Below, one piece after another: positions 11,463 to 24,100 of a DNA stretch of 64,000 nt. Made by a program: the position numbers and the translations under genes. The stretch's first letter is position 1; the number at the start of each line of letters is the position of its first letter. Location of the stretch: NCBI GenBank assembly GCA_021904315.1, contig CM038908.1:13784501-13848500 (forward strand), in the 5' to 3' direction. The notes beneath the pieces are model-generated. The model was not told the origin of the DNA, did not search any database, and saw only the letters and a list, made by a program, of their open reading frames with translations. This DNA comes from Sphagnum magellanicum. Its lineage: Eukaryota > Streptophyta > Sphagnopsida > Sphagnales > Sphagnaceae.

Positions 11463-11580
11463 TAGGAAGTTCAAGAATGAGAAGCCAATAAAAATGGGAA
11501 CTTTTTATTATTATGGCATTAAAGGTCATTTTGCTAGAAAATTTCATAAGAATAAACAATATTGGAAGAACAAGTTCAAA
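11463..11580 (+). pseudogene. copia gag zinc-knuckle relic with lost cysteines
   Basis: Reads MGTFYYYGIKGHFARKFHKN, aligning with the CxxCGKxGHxxxxC zinc knuckle that closes copia gag, but every Cys position is Tyr or Phe. It could not bind zinc. Downstream, 11600-13540 is AT-rich DNA with no coding similarity that I can see. Confidence 0.5.
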
Positions 11581-12033
11581 TGCACTAGGAGAAATAAGGG
11601 TGTTTGGCAACTGGCCTTGCAATTCAATTTTTGAATTATAGAATACACTTGCAATTGTATTTATACGTTGTGAATGCTAATAGACAAGTTGCAACTCATC
11701 ATATATATGATGCAACTCATTGCAACTTAATCAAAACAACTCATTTTCAACTACTACACAATTCCATTATAATTGCACACATCATGTCATGTTGATGTTA
11801 TTAATTATCATCCATCTATTAAATTTTGACACATGGCATTATGAAGATTTTTGGACATAATTTATTTTTGAAATATTGATCTCCATTGTCCATTATGATT
11901 GTTAATGATGGTCCAAAATTGTGACACGTGGCACAATAATATTTTTTTGGCCACATGGCATATTAATTATATTTTGGAAAAAATAAAAATAAAAATATCT
12001 ATTTTAGTAAATAGGTAGGTTGTACATAACCAT

Positions 12034-12115
12034 AGGTAAGTAGGTAGGTAGGTCTTAAGACTTACATACCTACATATTTACCTAAGACCTACCTACCTAC
12101 ATAGGTAGATAAAAA
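12034..12115. repeat. TAGG-rich hairpin
   Basis: TAAGTAGGTAGGTAGGTCTTA and TAAGACCTACCTACCTAC form an inverted repeat around a short AT loop. Similar GTAG/CTAC tracts occur near 37570-37710, 40190-40250, 40500-40535 and 40850-40950. Confidence 0.6.
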
Positions 12116-13556
12116 AGTAAGACATTCTTACTTACCTAAGTAGATAAGTAGGTAGGAAAACACAAGATTAAGTGCGCTAAAGAATAGCCATAAAATTGTA
12201 TTATTTATTTTATGTTTTATCTTTCAGTTAAACTTTTTTAAATTCATCTCAAAATGGCACATGTATTTTAATGTGAAAACATAAAAGAACAAGCCTTCTT
12301 TATATAATTTGTAACATGAGATTTGAAGACAAAACATATGGGTTAAATCTTTTAGTTGTTCATTAATTGCAAATTGAATTGCAATTATAACACTTAAGCG
12401 TTCAAAGCAAGCCAGATCCAAGGGGAGGGTTCCATTTTTTTGGGTGTCTAAACAAAATTTGAACCCCTCCTATTAGCACATTTGGTGCATTAAAGATCGT
12501 TTAAAACATAATTGAATTGAGAAAATTATGTTTTCAAAGTAGAGGGGGTCAATAATTCCAAAAAAAAGAACCACAAATGTTACAAAGACCAATTCCCAAA
12601 CATCAACAAAATTCCTTGTATGTTATTCTATTGCTATTAAAATTTCAAGATGATTTGTAAAACTTCAAGTGGTGTTCTTATATCAATTTAAATCGTTTAA
12701 AATGAATAATAAATAAGAAAGTTATGAGGTTTGAAAGTAGGAGGGGTCTAAAGAAAAAAAAAAAGGCAAAAAAATGTGTTTGTAAGTTGGAAAGTTTATT
12801 TATTTTCTTGTTAGTTTTTCATTACTCAATTTCCTTTGCATTTTAAAAAGGATTTCTAAAACTTGAAGTAACACTTCCATAACATTTTAAATCATTCAAA
12901 ATGAAACACATATGATGAAAATATAAATAATCAATGAACATATATCATTATTAAGTTATAAGTAGTTGTATTATAGTCATAACATAATTGAACAATAGTA
13001 CTTTAGTAGTGGTGAACTAATGGCCATACTAATTGTATTAATGGGAATCATAATTGAAAACTAGTTGTCAATGTATCCGATAATGGGTGGTGGAAATGTG
13101 GACACGTGGCATGATTGCATGTATGTACATTGTACATTAGTTGCAACATAGTTGTTGTTTTGGTGACACATTTATAATAGTTGTAAAGTAGTTGCCACAT
13201 GCAATTATAATGTAATTCCTAAAAAAGTCAAACATGGTTGACTACATATGTAGGTATAATGTATATAAATTATCATATAAAAGACCCATTTTCAACTCAC
13301 TTGTAATTATAATACAACTAATTGATTTTCTAACGTGGCAATTTATTTATTAATACACTATATATATAAGGGGATAATTGCGTAGTAGTTGTAAAACCCA
13401 AGGGATAGTAGCATAACAATTGTATATGAGTTATTTTTTGAGTTTCAGTTGCTTGGTAATGTGGTTTCGATGGACACAACTTTTCATAGTGAGGTTTTTC
13501 ACATGCAACTATAAGTAAAATTGAACTTCTTATGATTATTTTATTTATTTCTATAG

Positions 13557-14100
13557 TTTACAAAAATACTTGGTTCATTGATTATGGAGCTTCACAACAT
13601 TGAACATATTTTAAAAGGAAGTTTTTTCAACCTTTGAAAATTTTACTTTTTGTCACAAATTAAAATTTGGAGACAATAATATCCTTGATGTGTGTGGGAA
13701 ATGCATTATTGTTTTCAAATTGCCAAATGAGATTTCCAAGTGCATCAAAATGTAATATATGTTCCAAAATTGGTAAATAATATGTTATGGGTCAATTACT
13801 TAATAGTTAAAACTTCAAAGTGGAATTTGAAACATTAAATGTTGGTTGAAGTCTTGTGACTCAAACAAGATGATTGTTGAAGTTGTCCAAAAAAGGAAGT
13901 TATACAAGTTGATCAAAGTTGTTCAATCCTTGGTTGCAAATTATAACACTAAACAAAAAATGAATGATTTGTGGCATTGGATATTCAAACATTTCCATAT
14001 GTAGGGCTTAAAAACCTTGCCCAAAAATAATTTTATTGAAGGCATGGATCTCAATGGAGATCATGACTTGAGTTTCTATGATGGATACAAGTGAATCATG
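13557..14100 (+). pseudogene. copia protease and pre-integrase relic
   Basis: KNTWFIDYGASQH corresponds to the W-x-x-D-S-G-A-S-x-H protease site with the Ser after Asp mutated to Tyr. FGDNNILDVCGKC and a V-x-Y-V-P-x-L-like stretch follow in other frames, then DLWHWIFKHFHM and LKTLPKNNFIEGMDLNGDHD of the GAG-pre-integrase domain. There are many stops and frame changes. Confidence 0.6.
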
Positions 14101-14224
14101 TTTGACAAGACAAAATAATTTATTTAACTCAACATAAATACATTGAAGGTACATTAAATGGCTAAAAGTAAGTTAGTGTGAACCCCTTTTATTATCAATT
14201 AAATTTTCAAAGGATATGGGTTTT

Positions 14225-14515
14225 CAAAGTGATGCATATTTGGAAGCAATGTAGGCTATCCCATTTCATAATGTTATTGGAAGTTTCATATATATAATCC
14301 AGTATGTATTAGACTTTATATTGTTTAGGGAGTGGGGGTTGTGAACTAATTTGTGGTTGATTATGGGTAATTTCATTGGATTGTAGTGAAACAAATTTTC
14401 CATTATCTAAAAAACATAATGGATTTTCGTTTGTGTTTCAAAGGAAACAATGAAAATGTTATTATGGGCTAGGTGCATTTTGACAAGAATGTAAACCATA
14501 GTTAGGGTTATTTGT
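14225..14515 (+). pseudogene. copia reverse transcriptase/RNase H end relic
   Basis: IPFHNVIGSFIYI resembles the V-P-Y-x-x-A-V-G-S-L-M-Y motif, and IFHYLKNIMDFRLCFKGNN resembles the following I-L-R-Y-L-K-G-T segment, in the right order. The catalytic RT region is absent, so integrase and RT were largely deleted. Confidence 0.5.
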
Positions 14516-14560
14516 GTTTTAACAAAAACATAAACAATAGCTATGGACTTGTTATATTAT

Positions 14561-17500
14561 TTCCACATAATATTTCAAGGCATAATATATTATATATGCA
14601 TAGTATTACATGCACAAGGTCACTCAAGAGTGTGAATGTATAATCCCATTAGAATGGAACCCTATACCTATGTGTTACTTAAAAGTCTTTCATCATTTTC
14701 GAGCAGTTTTTAGTATGGGAAAATAAGTTCAAATTTAATTATAGAATAGTTTTGTATTTTAGATGACTGGAAATATCTAGTATCCAATATTTACACCTAT
14801 TGTTACGAGCTGATCAAGTCAATGGGGAGTAATGGCAGTTAGTCACACCAGTATTCATGTTAGAGTGATATGATTTGAGTGTAATATAACCTTGTCACGC
14901 ACAAGGTTAGATCAACAATCATCTTGTCACATGTTTCTATTGGTTTGCTTGGAGCTTACACAATATTTGAGACATGAATCGCCTATTCTATGCTTGTGAC
15001 CTGTCTCATGATCAAAACCCTATTGATTTTGGTGTTCAAAAGACTGAAGGCACTTAGCACTCTATGTTAAGATGGTATGGGGAAGAAGCTAAATTATAGT
15101 TTCAAGATAAAAATCTTACAAGCAGTTGGAATTTTGCAAATTTTAGGATTTTTTTAGTTGTGGTAGAATCGTCATTATCATTATTTGTCTTGTGTCTGTG
15201 TTACCACAAATCTTTAAATATACTTCCTTGAGGTGTTGTAGAGGGGTTACAAAGTTGAAGGAGGCTGATAGTGGACAACAACATTTTATTTTGGAGTTGG
15301 AATTTGTGCAATTATTGGCCAACTTTACTTACATTCACTATGTGTTCTCTCTCTTATCCTTTGCCTTTTTTTGCCTTTGTAATTTTTGTGTTCTATTAGC
15401 AATGCAAATTTACCATGCATTGTCTTCAAAGCTACTTTAGCATCTGGATTGAGCCTAACCTAGTACATAATAGATGTTTGTGCCCTTCATAGCATTGACC
15501 CACAATATGCCAATTACTAGCACCTACTAATGGGTTGAGATTTGTGGGTAGATTTTACACATAATTGATATTTTGATGATGAAGCATTTGTAGGGTACCT
15601 TAAATACCTTCTATATTGGAAGTGACCTGAGTATGCCAAATTCATTGTGTATACTTCCAAACTTAGTCCTCTTGGTTGTTTTTCTCTTTTTCTCCATGTG
15701 TAGCACAATTGTAGAACAACTTTGGATTGCTCACGAAAGTGTCTCATATAAGATGTCACCACCTATGTTTGATGGTTCATATATCCACATGCATTGTTCT
15801 TTCTAGATCTCCTCCAAAGCACACACTTTTGTGCAACAATGGCACATCTAACAAACAAGGTATGTCAAAATCTCTAGGTCTTGCACATGGTGTTGGAGAA
15901 TTGGATATGGTCAAAGGTATGTCTATTAAGAATAATATAGACTTTCAGTGTAGGTATCCCAAACTTGGTATCTTGCTTTTGACACCTTCCAAACAAGTTG
16001 TATGAAATTTACCTTATTTAACCTTTTCTTCCAGTCATGAAAATTTGGTGGTCAGTTGAGTCACATTATTTCGTTCCATGAAATTGGTGACATTGGCAAG
16101 ATTTGCTTCTAGATGTATATAAACTACATTTTTGGTGTGTATGTGTAGGAAGTTGCACATCAACAACAATTTTATTTTTGGAAACATCATCATAACAATC
16201 GATTGAAGCACATTTTACCCCATCCTATGCCCAAAGATCATTTTCCACCACCAATGCCACCACTAGCTTCCACACTTGTTCTGCTTCTAATACTTGTGAA
16301 ATTTGAAAGTCCCATCCAAATAGGAGCTAGAAAGCAAAGGAAAAGGAAGTACACAAATTGATGCCACCCAAGGTATTTCTTATTCTACAAGGATTTCTTT
16401 GTTGAACACTTGAAATGGATTTCAGAAAGAGATAAGTCTGTCCTCAAGGACACCAGTTTCTTTTGCTTCTATAGGCCCAACTAAAAAGAAGAATTAGAGA
16501 AATTTTAACATCACATCTTATGTCACGAGCTTAAGTTAGTGAATATTATACTGTATGTCTATCTTTCAATAGTGTGACACTTGCATTTGTTGTCACCAAA
16601 AAGAAAGGGGAGATGCTTTCTGTGTGTGGAAATCCTTGATGTTGGGTGTACATACTCAATAGGAATTGCTGAAATCTTCCTGAGACAGAAAGAAGGTTAT
16701 TTACAAGTATTATCTCTACATCTGTATCCTTACATACATCAAACTTTATTATCTTGGTTCTATGGACTTCAAGGGGTCAAATCTCTTTTGATTTCTTCTC
16801 AAGGAGCCCATTGTTTAATGAAAGTGGCAGCTCATACTTCAACAACAAAAATCCCACAAGTATAATCTTGACATCATCACATGGTTCCTTTTAGAGATTG
16901 GACAAAGATTCAGAACATAATAGGTGAGTGTGATCTTATACACTTCATAATATCCCTTTGTTCCCAAATCCCTGGAGCTCCCACTATTCAACAAGTATTC
17001 TCTTGTTAGAATGACCACATTGCACATTCACATTAAAACCCCCAAACTGTTAAATATGACACTGCCACAACAACCACTCCTGAAATCCTTGACTCACACA
17101 TCATCTCCCTTGTGTTGGTCCCTAAAAATGAAAATGCTAGACCTCCTAATCTCTTCCTGACATTCTTGGCACAATGGAAGATCAAGCGTGAAGATTCATG
17201 AGAAAAAGGAGTTCAGATCAATTTCTGCCTTTAACTGATTACAATCCACCTCCAAATCAACTCCACATGTCCTAATCATCGTAAAAACTAAGAACTTAGC
17301 TTCATCCCTTCGCCAAAAGTCCACATTCCTTCTCCTTAGCTAGCTTTATATATCTTTTCTCCTCTCCACCTCCCCTTGCTCCCTTGAAAGCTCCCACCAA
17401 TTCTCCACTAGAATTGTGATTCACATAGCTCATAAAGAGTATCCATTGAACAGCTAGGATCACACTCCATCATTGAAACCGGTTCACCAAGATCACTCCA

Positions 17501-20029
17501 CAATAACCTGCAAAACAACAAACCAAGCCAAAAATAGAAAAACAAGAAAATAAATTCTTTGGCGCCCTTGAAACACCCCGCCTCCAGCAGCTCTGCCAGT
17601 GAGTTGAATTAGGGTTTTTTGCTTTCATCCACAGAAAGCATTTGACACTGTTTTTAGGTCACAACGTCAAATTTATTCAATTCACAAGACAGGTGGATGG
17701 ACCTGTAATGGAATGAATGGAAGAGTTCTCCTCTGATCAAAGAAGGGAGACAATATAAGTATTAATTAGGCCACCATTTGATTCCGAGTTGATGAAGTGC
17801 AGTGTTAAGGGGGGAGGCTAAGTGCATTCCACTATGCCTTGGTGGCATTAGTGCATAGAACCATTGTCAATCTGTTGTGTAACAGGGTTATGGTGATCCT
17901 ATTGTGAAAATGCCAGATGTCTGGTGCCGAAATGTGGGTTTCTGTACAGGATTATTGTCAGACAACCTTGTTTCTAAGTATAAAACTTCAAAGCAGGTCA
18001 CCGTGGCCTGGGTTTGGCAGCCAAACACATCACTATGCTCCTGGAAGAGGCTTGGAAATGAATCCTTGCCTAGATTGAAAGCTTTGCCAGTATGTATATC
18101 CTGGCTGATGGTAAGAGCACCTGCACTGATCACAGTGGCAAACCTATTGTTGGCTGCAATACAGCAGATTTGATGTGAACTTCACTTGGCACACTCTCCA
18201 ATGATTTTGTTAGAGTTTCTGTGAGTTACCAACAGGACAGATTTGAGAACTTAAACTCTAAGCTCTTGAATCAGGCATGATACCCTGGCAACTTCTTATT
18301 CATTGTTTTGTGGTCATGACTGCCTAGTTTTGCAGGTTTGACTAGGAGTATGAGCCAAGTGAATGAAGGTAAGAATTTCCTGATTGTGTTGAAATTGATA
18401 ATATAGGAGAAGCAGTTGTAAGAATTACTCTCAAGTGCTGTGAAGGGTTTCATTGGCCTTGATAAGAAGTGATCAAATCTTCACAATTTTTTTTTGGTGA
18501 AATTGCTTTTGAGATTCCTTTCTGCAAAGTCATTTTCTCCTCTTGCATGTATTGTTGCTAACCTTTAGAGCCAACTACTGAGCACTTTTTGTTTCGGCCT
18601 TTCCATGCTTTAACCATCATGGAAACCCATTACATATTTATGTAGGCAAATGTGCCCAATTTGATCCCTATGTCATGTGTAGTATTGAAGACATTGTATG
18701 ACCTCTTCTTAGGCCCTTTATTTATTTTTGGGGATGCCACCACCCTGTGGCTTTACCCCTACATGGAATAGAATAAATGATTTGCATTACTCTCTGCAAA
18801 TTTGACTGGATCTGCTTTAAGGACAGCCTAATTTAGTAGGCAGTGGAGATCTCTGATATTTAGAAGCAATTCAGATGAAATTTGGGGTTTTTACCAGTAT
18901 TGTCTGGTTCTTGATTTCAAGAGGAAGCTTTGATACCCATTGTAACTCTTTTGTTTTTGATGGAACAATTTGGTTGCTGTTGAGATTGGTTCTTTCTATT
19001 TCCTAAAAATTCTCAGTTCTAATCAGTTTCACGAAGAATTTAAAACTGGTCAAATTTAAGATCAGGTTTGGGTTCATCTCTTTTACACAAAAGTAAACAT
19101 GGTGTTTTGTTTTTGTGTAATATTAGTTTGTTCAGCTAGGTCATGCAGTTCATCATAAAAATTATGTAATAGTATTTATGTACAACCAATCAAGACAAAT
19201 AACTTGTCTAAAATGTATCGTCAAGCTTATGTACCTAGAAGCTTCAAACCTATTCCAAACATGGTGATTGAATTTTAATTCAATTTTGAAAAAATGCAGA
19301 TTGCCTGGTCAGCTCTCAATGACAATTGCAACAAAACTCAAAACTCTCAATTCAGATACCCTAGAACGGGACCTATTACCTAAACCTTAACTTGGCTAAT
19401 TCATCAAATCTCTCAATGCTGATTTTTAGGCTAATGCCAGGGTCAATACCTATCGGGAGAATCTATTTGGCTTTTTAGTTAGGAGTAGAGTGATTTCTAT
19501 TACCTATTTTGTGGTGGGCCTCACTGATTGGTTGATCACCAAAAAAAAGTTTTGAACACTCTCCAAAGAGAAAATCTGCATGGTTTGTCCATTTGGCCCA
19601 CATATGTAACCTAAAGAGTAGGCTTTTTCCTAACTGTGTTCAGCACTACCATTTTCAGGCAATTGCCATTCTATGATTGAGGCTACCTATCTTTCCCAGT
19701 TACATACCTATTCTGGGTAGATATTTTTGGAATTTCCTGCTCATTAGAAAGTTGGGGTTATGCAGAGAGCCGCCAAAAAAGCCACCATAAAAGTTAGGTA
19801 ATCCAGTCTATACTGTATACAAACCTAGAAATCTTGTGTGAGTACCAATTATATACAAACTCACCACATACCCACACAATTGGTTTTGCTTTTTTTTCAT
19901 TTTACAGTTGTTGTTGCCTACAATTTTCTTCTCTCGAAACATGCATTGAGTGGAGACCCCCCATTTGTTCCAAATACAAGATTAGGTACCCAAGAATCCA
20001 TCCACCCACTACAGAATTTTGAGAGAGAT
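14561..20029. other. intergenic, no recognisable gene
   Basis: Scattered short frames only. Around 17888-18173 both strands are open for about 80-90 codons and the DNA is less AT-rich, but I recognise no family and no splice pattern. The base composition rises towards 20 kb as the next gene approaches. The 3' LTR of the copia relic may lie near 14560-14700 but cannot be proved. Confidence 0.5.
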
Positions 20030-20405
20030 GTGGGTACCACCAATGAATCTCTCACATCATCATCACAATTTCATCTCTTACACTTCATCACTATTTTTTT
20101 GGGTTGTGTGTTTATATGTACCAATCTCTCACTTCATAACCCAAAAAAAATAGTATTCCAATTTCATCCCTCACAACAACACTCCCATCACTTTTTATTG
20201 TAACTTTATAGTTTACTACCAGGTACCAATTAATGTACCAATCTCTCACTTCTTCACAAGATTTTGGTTCCAATTCCATCTCTCACACTTTCATCACAAT
20301 TCCTTCTTGTTTGTAAAAAAGTTTATAGCTACACCAATCTCCTTTCACTTTCACCACAAAACTTTTGTTCCAATTTCATCTCTCACACTTCATCACAAAA
20401 CTTTC
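20030..20405. repeat. diverged tandem repeat upstream of the RBM26/27-like gene
   Basis: Three to four degenerate units built on the phrases ACCAATCTCTCACTTC, TTCCAATTTCATC and TCTCACACTTCATCACAA recur every roughly 100-130 bp. The array stops right before a TATA-like box. Confidence 0.55.
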
Positions 20406-20410
20406 ATTGC

Positions 20411-20419
20411 TATATATAA
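20411..20419 (+). promoter_or_regulatory. TATA-like box, candidate promoter of the RBM26/27-like gene
   Basis: TATATATAAA follows the tandem repeat and precedes a T-rich then GC-richer leader with no long frame until the coding start at 21140. A transcription start around 20440-20450 would give a 5' leader of about 700 nt, possibly containing an intron. Based on motif and position only. Confidence 0.35.
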
Positions 20420-21139
20420 AGAAATTGTTGAATGTTCTTGACTTCCTAGTTTCCCTTTTAACACTCTTTTGCTCAGGTATCCATTTAGGTAGGTACATAG
20501 ATAGTAGATGTTGTTTGCCCCTCCCTCCACTTCCTTCCCTACTTCTCATTAGTTTTGTTGTTTTGGGGGTTTTTTTTGGATTTTTTTCCCCCCTTTGGGT
20601 GCTAGGGTTCATGGCATGTGAGAAAGTTGTTACGTTTTTTTGTTTTTTTGGGTTTTCCCGTGTCTGCTCCTCTTCCGCAGATTTTGTTCAGGGTTGCGGT
20701 TTTTAGGGTTTCGGGAGGGAAAGCACCTTTGCTGCTGCGATAGGTAACGAGTGTTTGAGCTTTTGTGGCGAAGAAGAAGAATAAGACGACTAGGGTAGAC
20801 GTTTGCAAGCATTTTTGCTGATGTTTGTGGCGCGATAATCGCAGGAAGGGAATCATAATTCGCCTGTTTTTCAGCTAGTTTCCTTGGTTTTTCGTGTTTT
20901 GTTTTTGCGGAGTGCGGCGTTCTGGACAGACTTTCTTCATTGAGAGTAGCGTAGGAAGTGCGATATGAAGCAGGGTTCTTTTGAGGAGTGTGTGTGGTAT
21001 GGCCCATCATCATGTTTGGGATAAAATCGAGCGGCGCGGAGGAGGACGGAGCAGTCTTGTGGCAGACGGCAGGAGCAGGAGGACGAGGAAGCTGGCTTTA
21101 TTATTCACACAACAGACAGTTGACGCGGAAGTAAGCAGC

Positions 21140-24100
21140 ATGAAGACTGGTGATTCGTCTCTGCGTCACTACCTTATTCAAAACTTGAAACCCATGTGAG
21201 TGATTGCTTTTTTTTCGCTTACCTTGCCATATCCTTCCTTCCTTCCTTTTGCACCATTTTTATTGCAACCCTGATTCTTGACTGCACATATCAATCCCAT
21301 TTCCAATACCATTGCATTTTCTGCTTCTCGGCTGGCTACTCGGCTTTTCTTTGCAACGGATTTGGGGTTATTTCTTAAGCCCCTGTTTCAGGAGGGGTTG
21401 TATTCACCTATCAGGGGAACCTTGGTACGTGTCAGGGATGGCTTCCCTCTCTTTTCACTTGACCATCTTTGTAGTGATGGATTCTCTCAGTTCCAAATGC
21501 AGCTCTCACTTTTTATCTGCAACCCTTCTTGAAAGAACTGTAGGTCAATGCAGTTGATATGTGCAATTTGCAAATTTGCTATAAATTTCTAAAAGCCTTC
21601 TCCTGTTTGTTTCCCTGCCTACCAGAATAAAATCTGTGTGTTTTAAGGATTCTAAGAGATTTTAAGGCTTTTCTCTCCTCCCTCCAGCTTCATCACATTT
21701 ATGATCTTCTTGTGTTGCTTTTGCATTCATGTGTCTTGTCATTGTCAGCACATAAGTTATGTATGTACTGATTGTCCTTTAGCAGAGAACTGTTCTTCCA
21801 TCTCCTGTAATATGGCTGTGTGCTATGTGATTGAAAGGCAGTTTTTGTATATGAGAAAACATAGGAGTTATGCGGGTAGAAAATAAATCGTGTTGCATGG
21901 CTGGGTGTAAAACAGGACAGAGGCAGATCCAACTTTGCTCGCAGACTATGTTGTAGCCCTTTTGAAGAATAATAGGCCCAAGAAGGAACTCCAGAAGTTG
22001 TGCATTGACCAGCTCTACGATTTCCTTGGCGAGGGTAAAGCTTTTTACACCTGGAGAACTTCCTACCTGGTTTGCACTGCTTTGTTTTCTGCCAACCTTT
22101 TTTAATCTCCTAACATTCTCTCATGGTAGTGTCACAGTCTACTTCCCCTTTCCTTCCAGTTGTCTCGCATTTGTATAGTGTCTGTCATGCCTGTATTATT
22201 GTAGTAAATGGAAAAATTTCTCTCCTTGCACTTGACAGTCTGTTCACCCATGGGGTACTGTAGAGAGATTGTGTGACTTTTGTACGTCCAACTCTGTGCA
22301 GGAACAAAGCTGTTTGTTTTTAATCTGTTTCGTGCGCTGGAAGATGGAACTATCCCTTCTATTTCAGACAATCTTGAAGGGAGTGAGCAACTGGAGTCAA
22401 CAGATGCTCCAGGTGGTGGAGTGGAGATGCGTACCTCTCCTTCACATCTAGAACGACTTCCAAGCAGTGGGCTGCATGTGTGGAATGAGGAAGGTGAGGA
22501 AGAGGAGAGCAGTGATGATGATCGAAACCACAAGCATCGACGGCGTGTTTCACGCTCTCGCTCATTAGACCCTAGCGAGGAGCCTGATTCTTCACGCTTC
22601 AATGGGCGACCTCCAAATGACATGGCACACCAAGCTAGGGGCCATGATAGGGGCCTTGCGCACTTTGATAGAGAGCACTCAACTAAATATGACAGACGAT
22701 CAGGTCGAGAACATGCAAGTCGGCATTTTAGTAATGGGGATGAAGGGCAGCGAAACATGATAAGAGGGGGGCCCCGGACCCGAGGGGAGGTGGCTGGCCT
22801 TCACTATGATGGCATGCGCATGTTCCAAGGCCGAGGAGGAGCAGGACCTTGGGGTGTGCCTCTTCGACCACCTTCCTTTCCAGAGGGACCCTCTCCACTC
22901 TTACCCCCAAGCTCAGGCTTCTATCCAGGGGCCAGGACTATGGCTGGTCGAGGTGCAGAGTGGTCAACAGGATTTGGACCAATGCATGGCATGGGCTCTG
23001 GTCCTATGGAACATGCTCATCATGGTCAAGGCTCAGGTGCAGTTGGCATGGGGATGGGCATCCATGCTGGGCGGCCAAGATGCCCAGATTTTGAAGAGCG
23101 TGGGTTTTGTTTGAGAGGGGACCTGTGTCCTTTGGAGCATGGTGCCAACAGGATTGTTGTTGAAGATGTACAGGTATCCCCCAAATTTGTTCATTGTCAG
23201 CATTGCCTTTTATTTTCTAGTGCACTACAAACTGAGGCATAGGGATGGTGGTAGATGTGGTTGCTGTGGCTGGTTTAAGGCTTTTCTTTGCTTGCTTGGG
23301 ATCTATTTGGAGTAAAAACTTACAGTCTCCATTTTTTCTGTTGGTGGAAAGTTTCAAAAATCGTGTCTAATTTGGGGATCAGAACCAGATCTTCCAGCAA
23401 ATAATTTCTGAGATGCTGATTTGTTGGGTACTAATGTTCTATCCTGGATTATTCTAGTTTGGCAATGGATCTATGTTCCCACAACCCAGTCTCCAGGTTG
23501 TTGGATAGTAGTGCTATATCCTGGTGTTTTGGTGTGCTTAAATGATATGGTCAGGATGCAGAGGCCCCAACCACTACACTCTATAGAGGCCTCTCTATGC
23601 CTTTGGCTTAGATGCTTGCCCATGCACAGCCAAGCTTAAGTGAACAAAGCTTACCCTCCCAAGCTTTTTGCAGCTTGAATGAGGACACTTTTGACTGTTT
23701 GATGACCTATGCATCTTGATTGCTAGCAAACATCCTGACTGAGTCTTCCCATTGCTTCTGGAATGTGATAGAAACTCAGGACACTTGTGACATTGGTTCC
23801 AAGCAGTTAGACTCCCCTACAAGGGGCCATTAGAAAATGATGGAAAGATTGAGAGAATTAAAATCCAGAGAGGTTATAGTTCATCATACTGATAATGTGC
23901 TTCTGACTTTGCAGAGCCTTTCCAAATTCAACTTGCCTGTCACACTACCTAATGGGCGTGGCATGGGCATGGGCTCTGGACCAATGACAATCTCATCAGG
24001 ACCGATGCTTCCTTCCAATCCAGCAATAGGCAGTAGAGGAGCATGTGTCAGTCAGGAGCCAAGTGTCCTTCCTATAGGAGAGGTGTCAGTCCCAGCCAAT

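Larger units (their letters stand above)
1591..14560 (+). mobile_element. decayed Ty1/copia retrotransposon, interrupted by a CACTA element
   Basis: Pieces occur in the canonical copia order on the plus strand: primer-binding-site-like sequence, gag N-terminus (1723 on), gag core (10934-11330), zinc-knuckle relic (about 11463-11575), protease motif WFIDYGASQH (about 13570), pre-integrase domain (13960-14090) and the RNase H end (14225-14515). Most of integrase and reverse transcriptase is missing. All frames have stops, so the element is dead. The CACTA element sits inside gag, and about 2 kb of unrelated AT-rich DNA separates the zinc knuckle from protease, suggesting another insertion or rearrangement. 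No clean 3' LTR is visible. Confidence 0.65.

Noticed and set aside
17888..18173. Open frames on both strands with less AT-rich sequence
   Set aside because: No domain recognised in any frame and no consistent splice structure; kept as unassigned.
22132..22758. 208-codon minus-strand frame
   Set aside because: Antisense shadow of exon 3 of the RBM26/27-like gene, whose strand has domains and phased splice sites.
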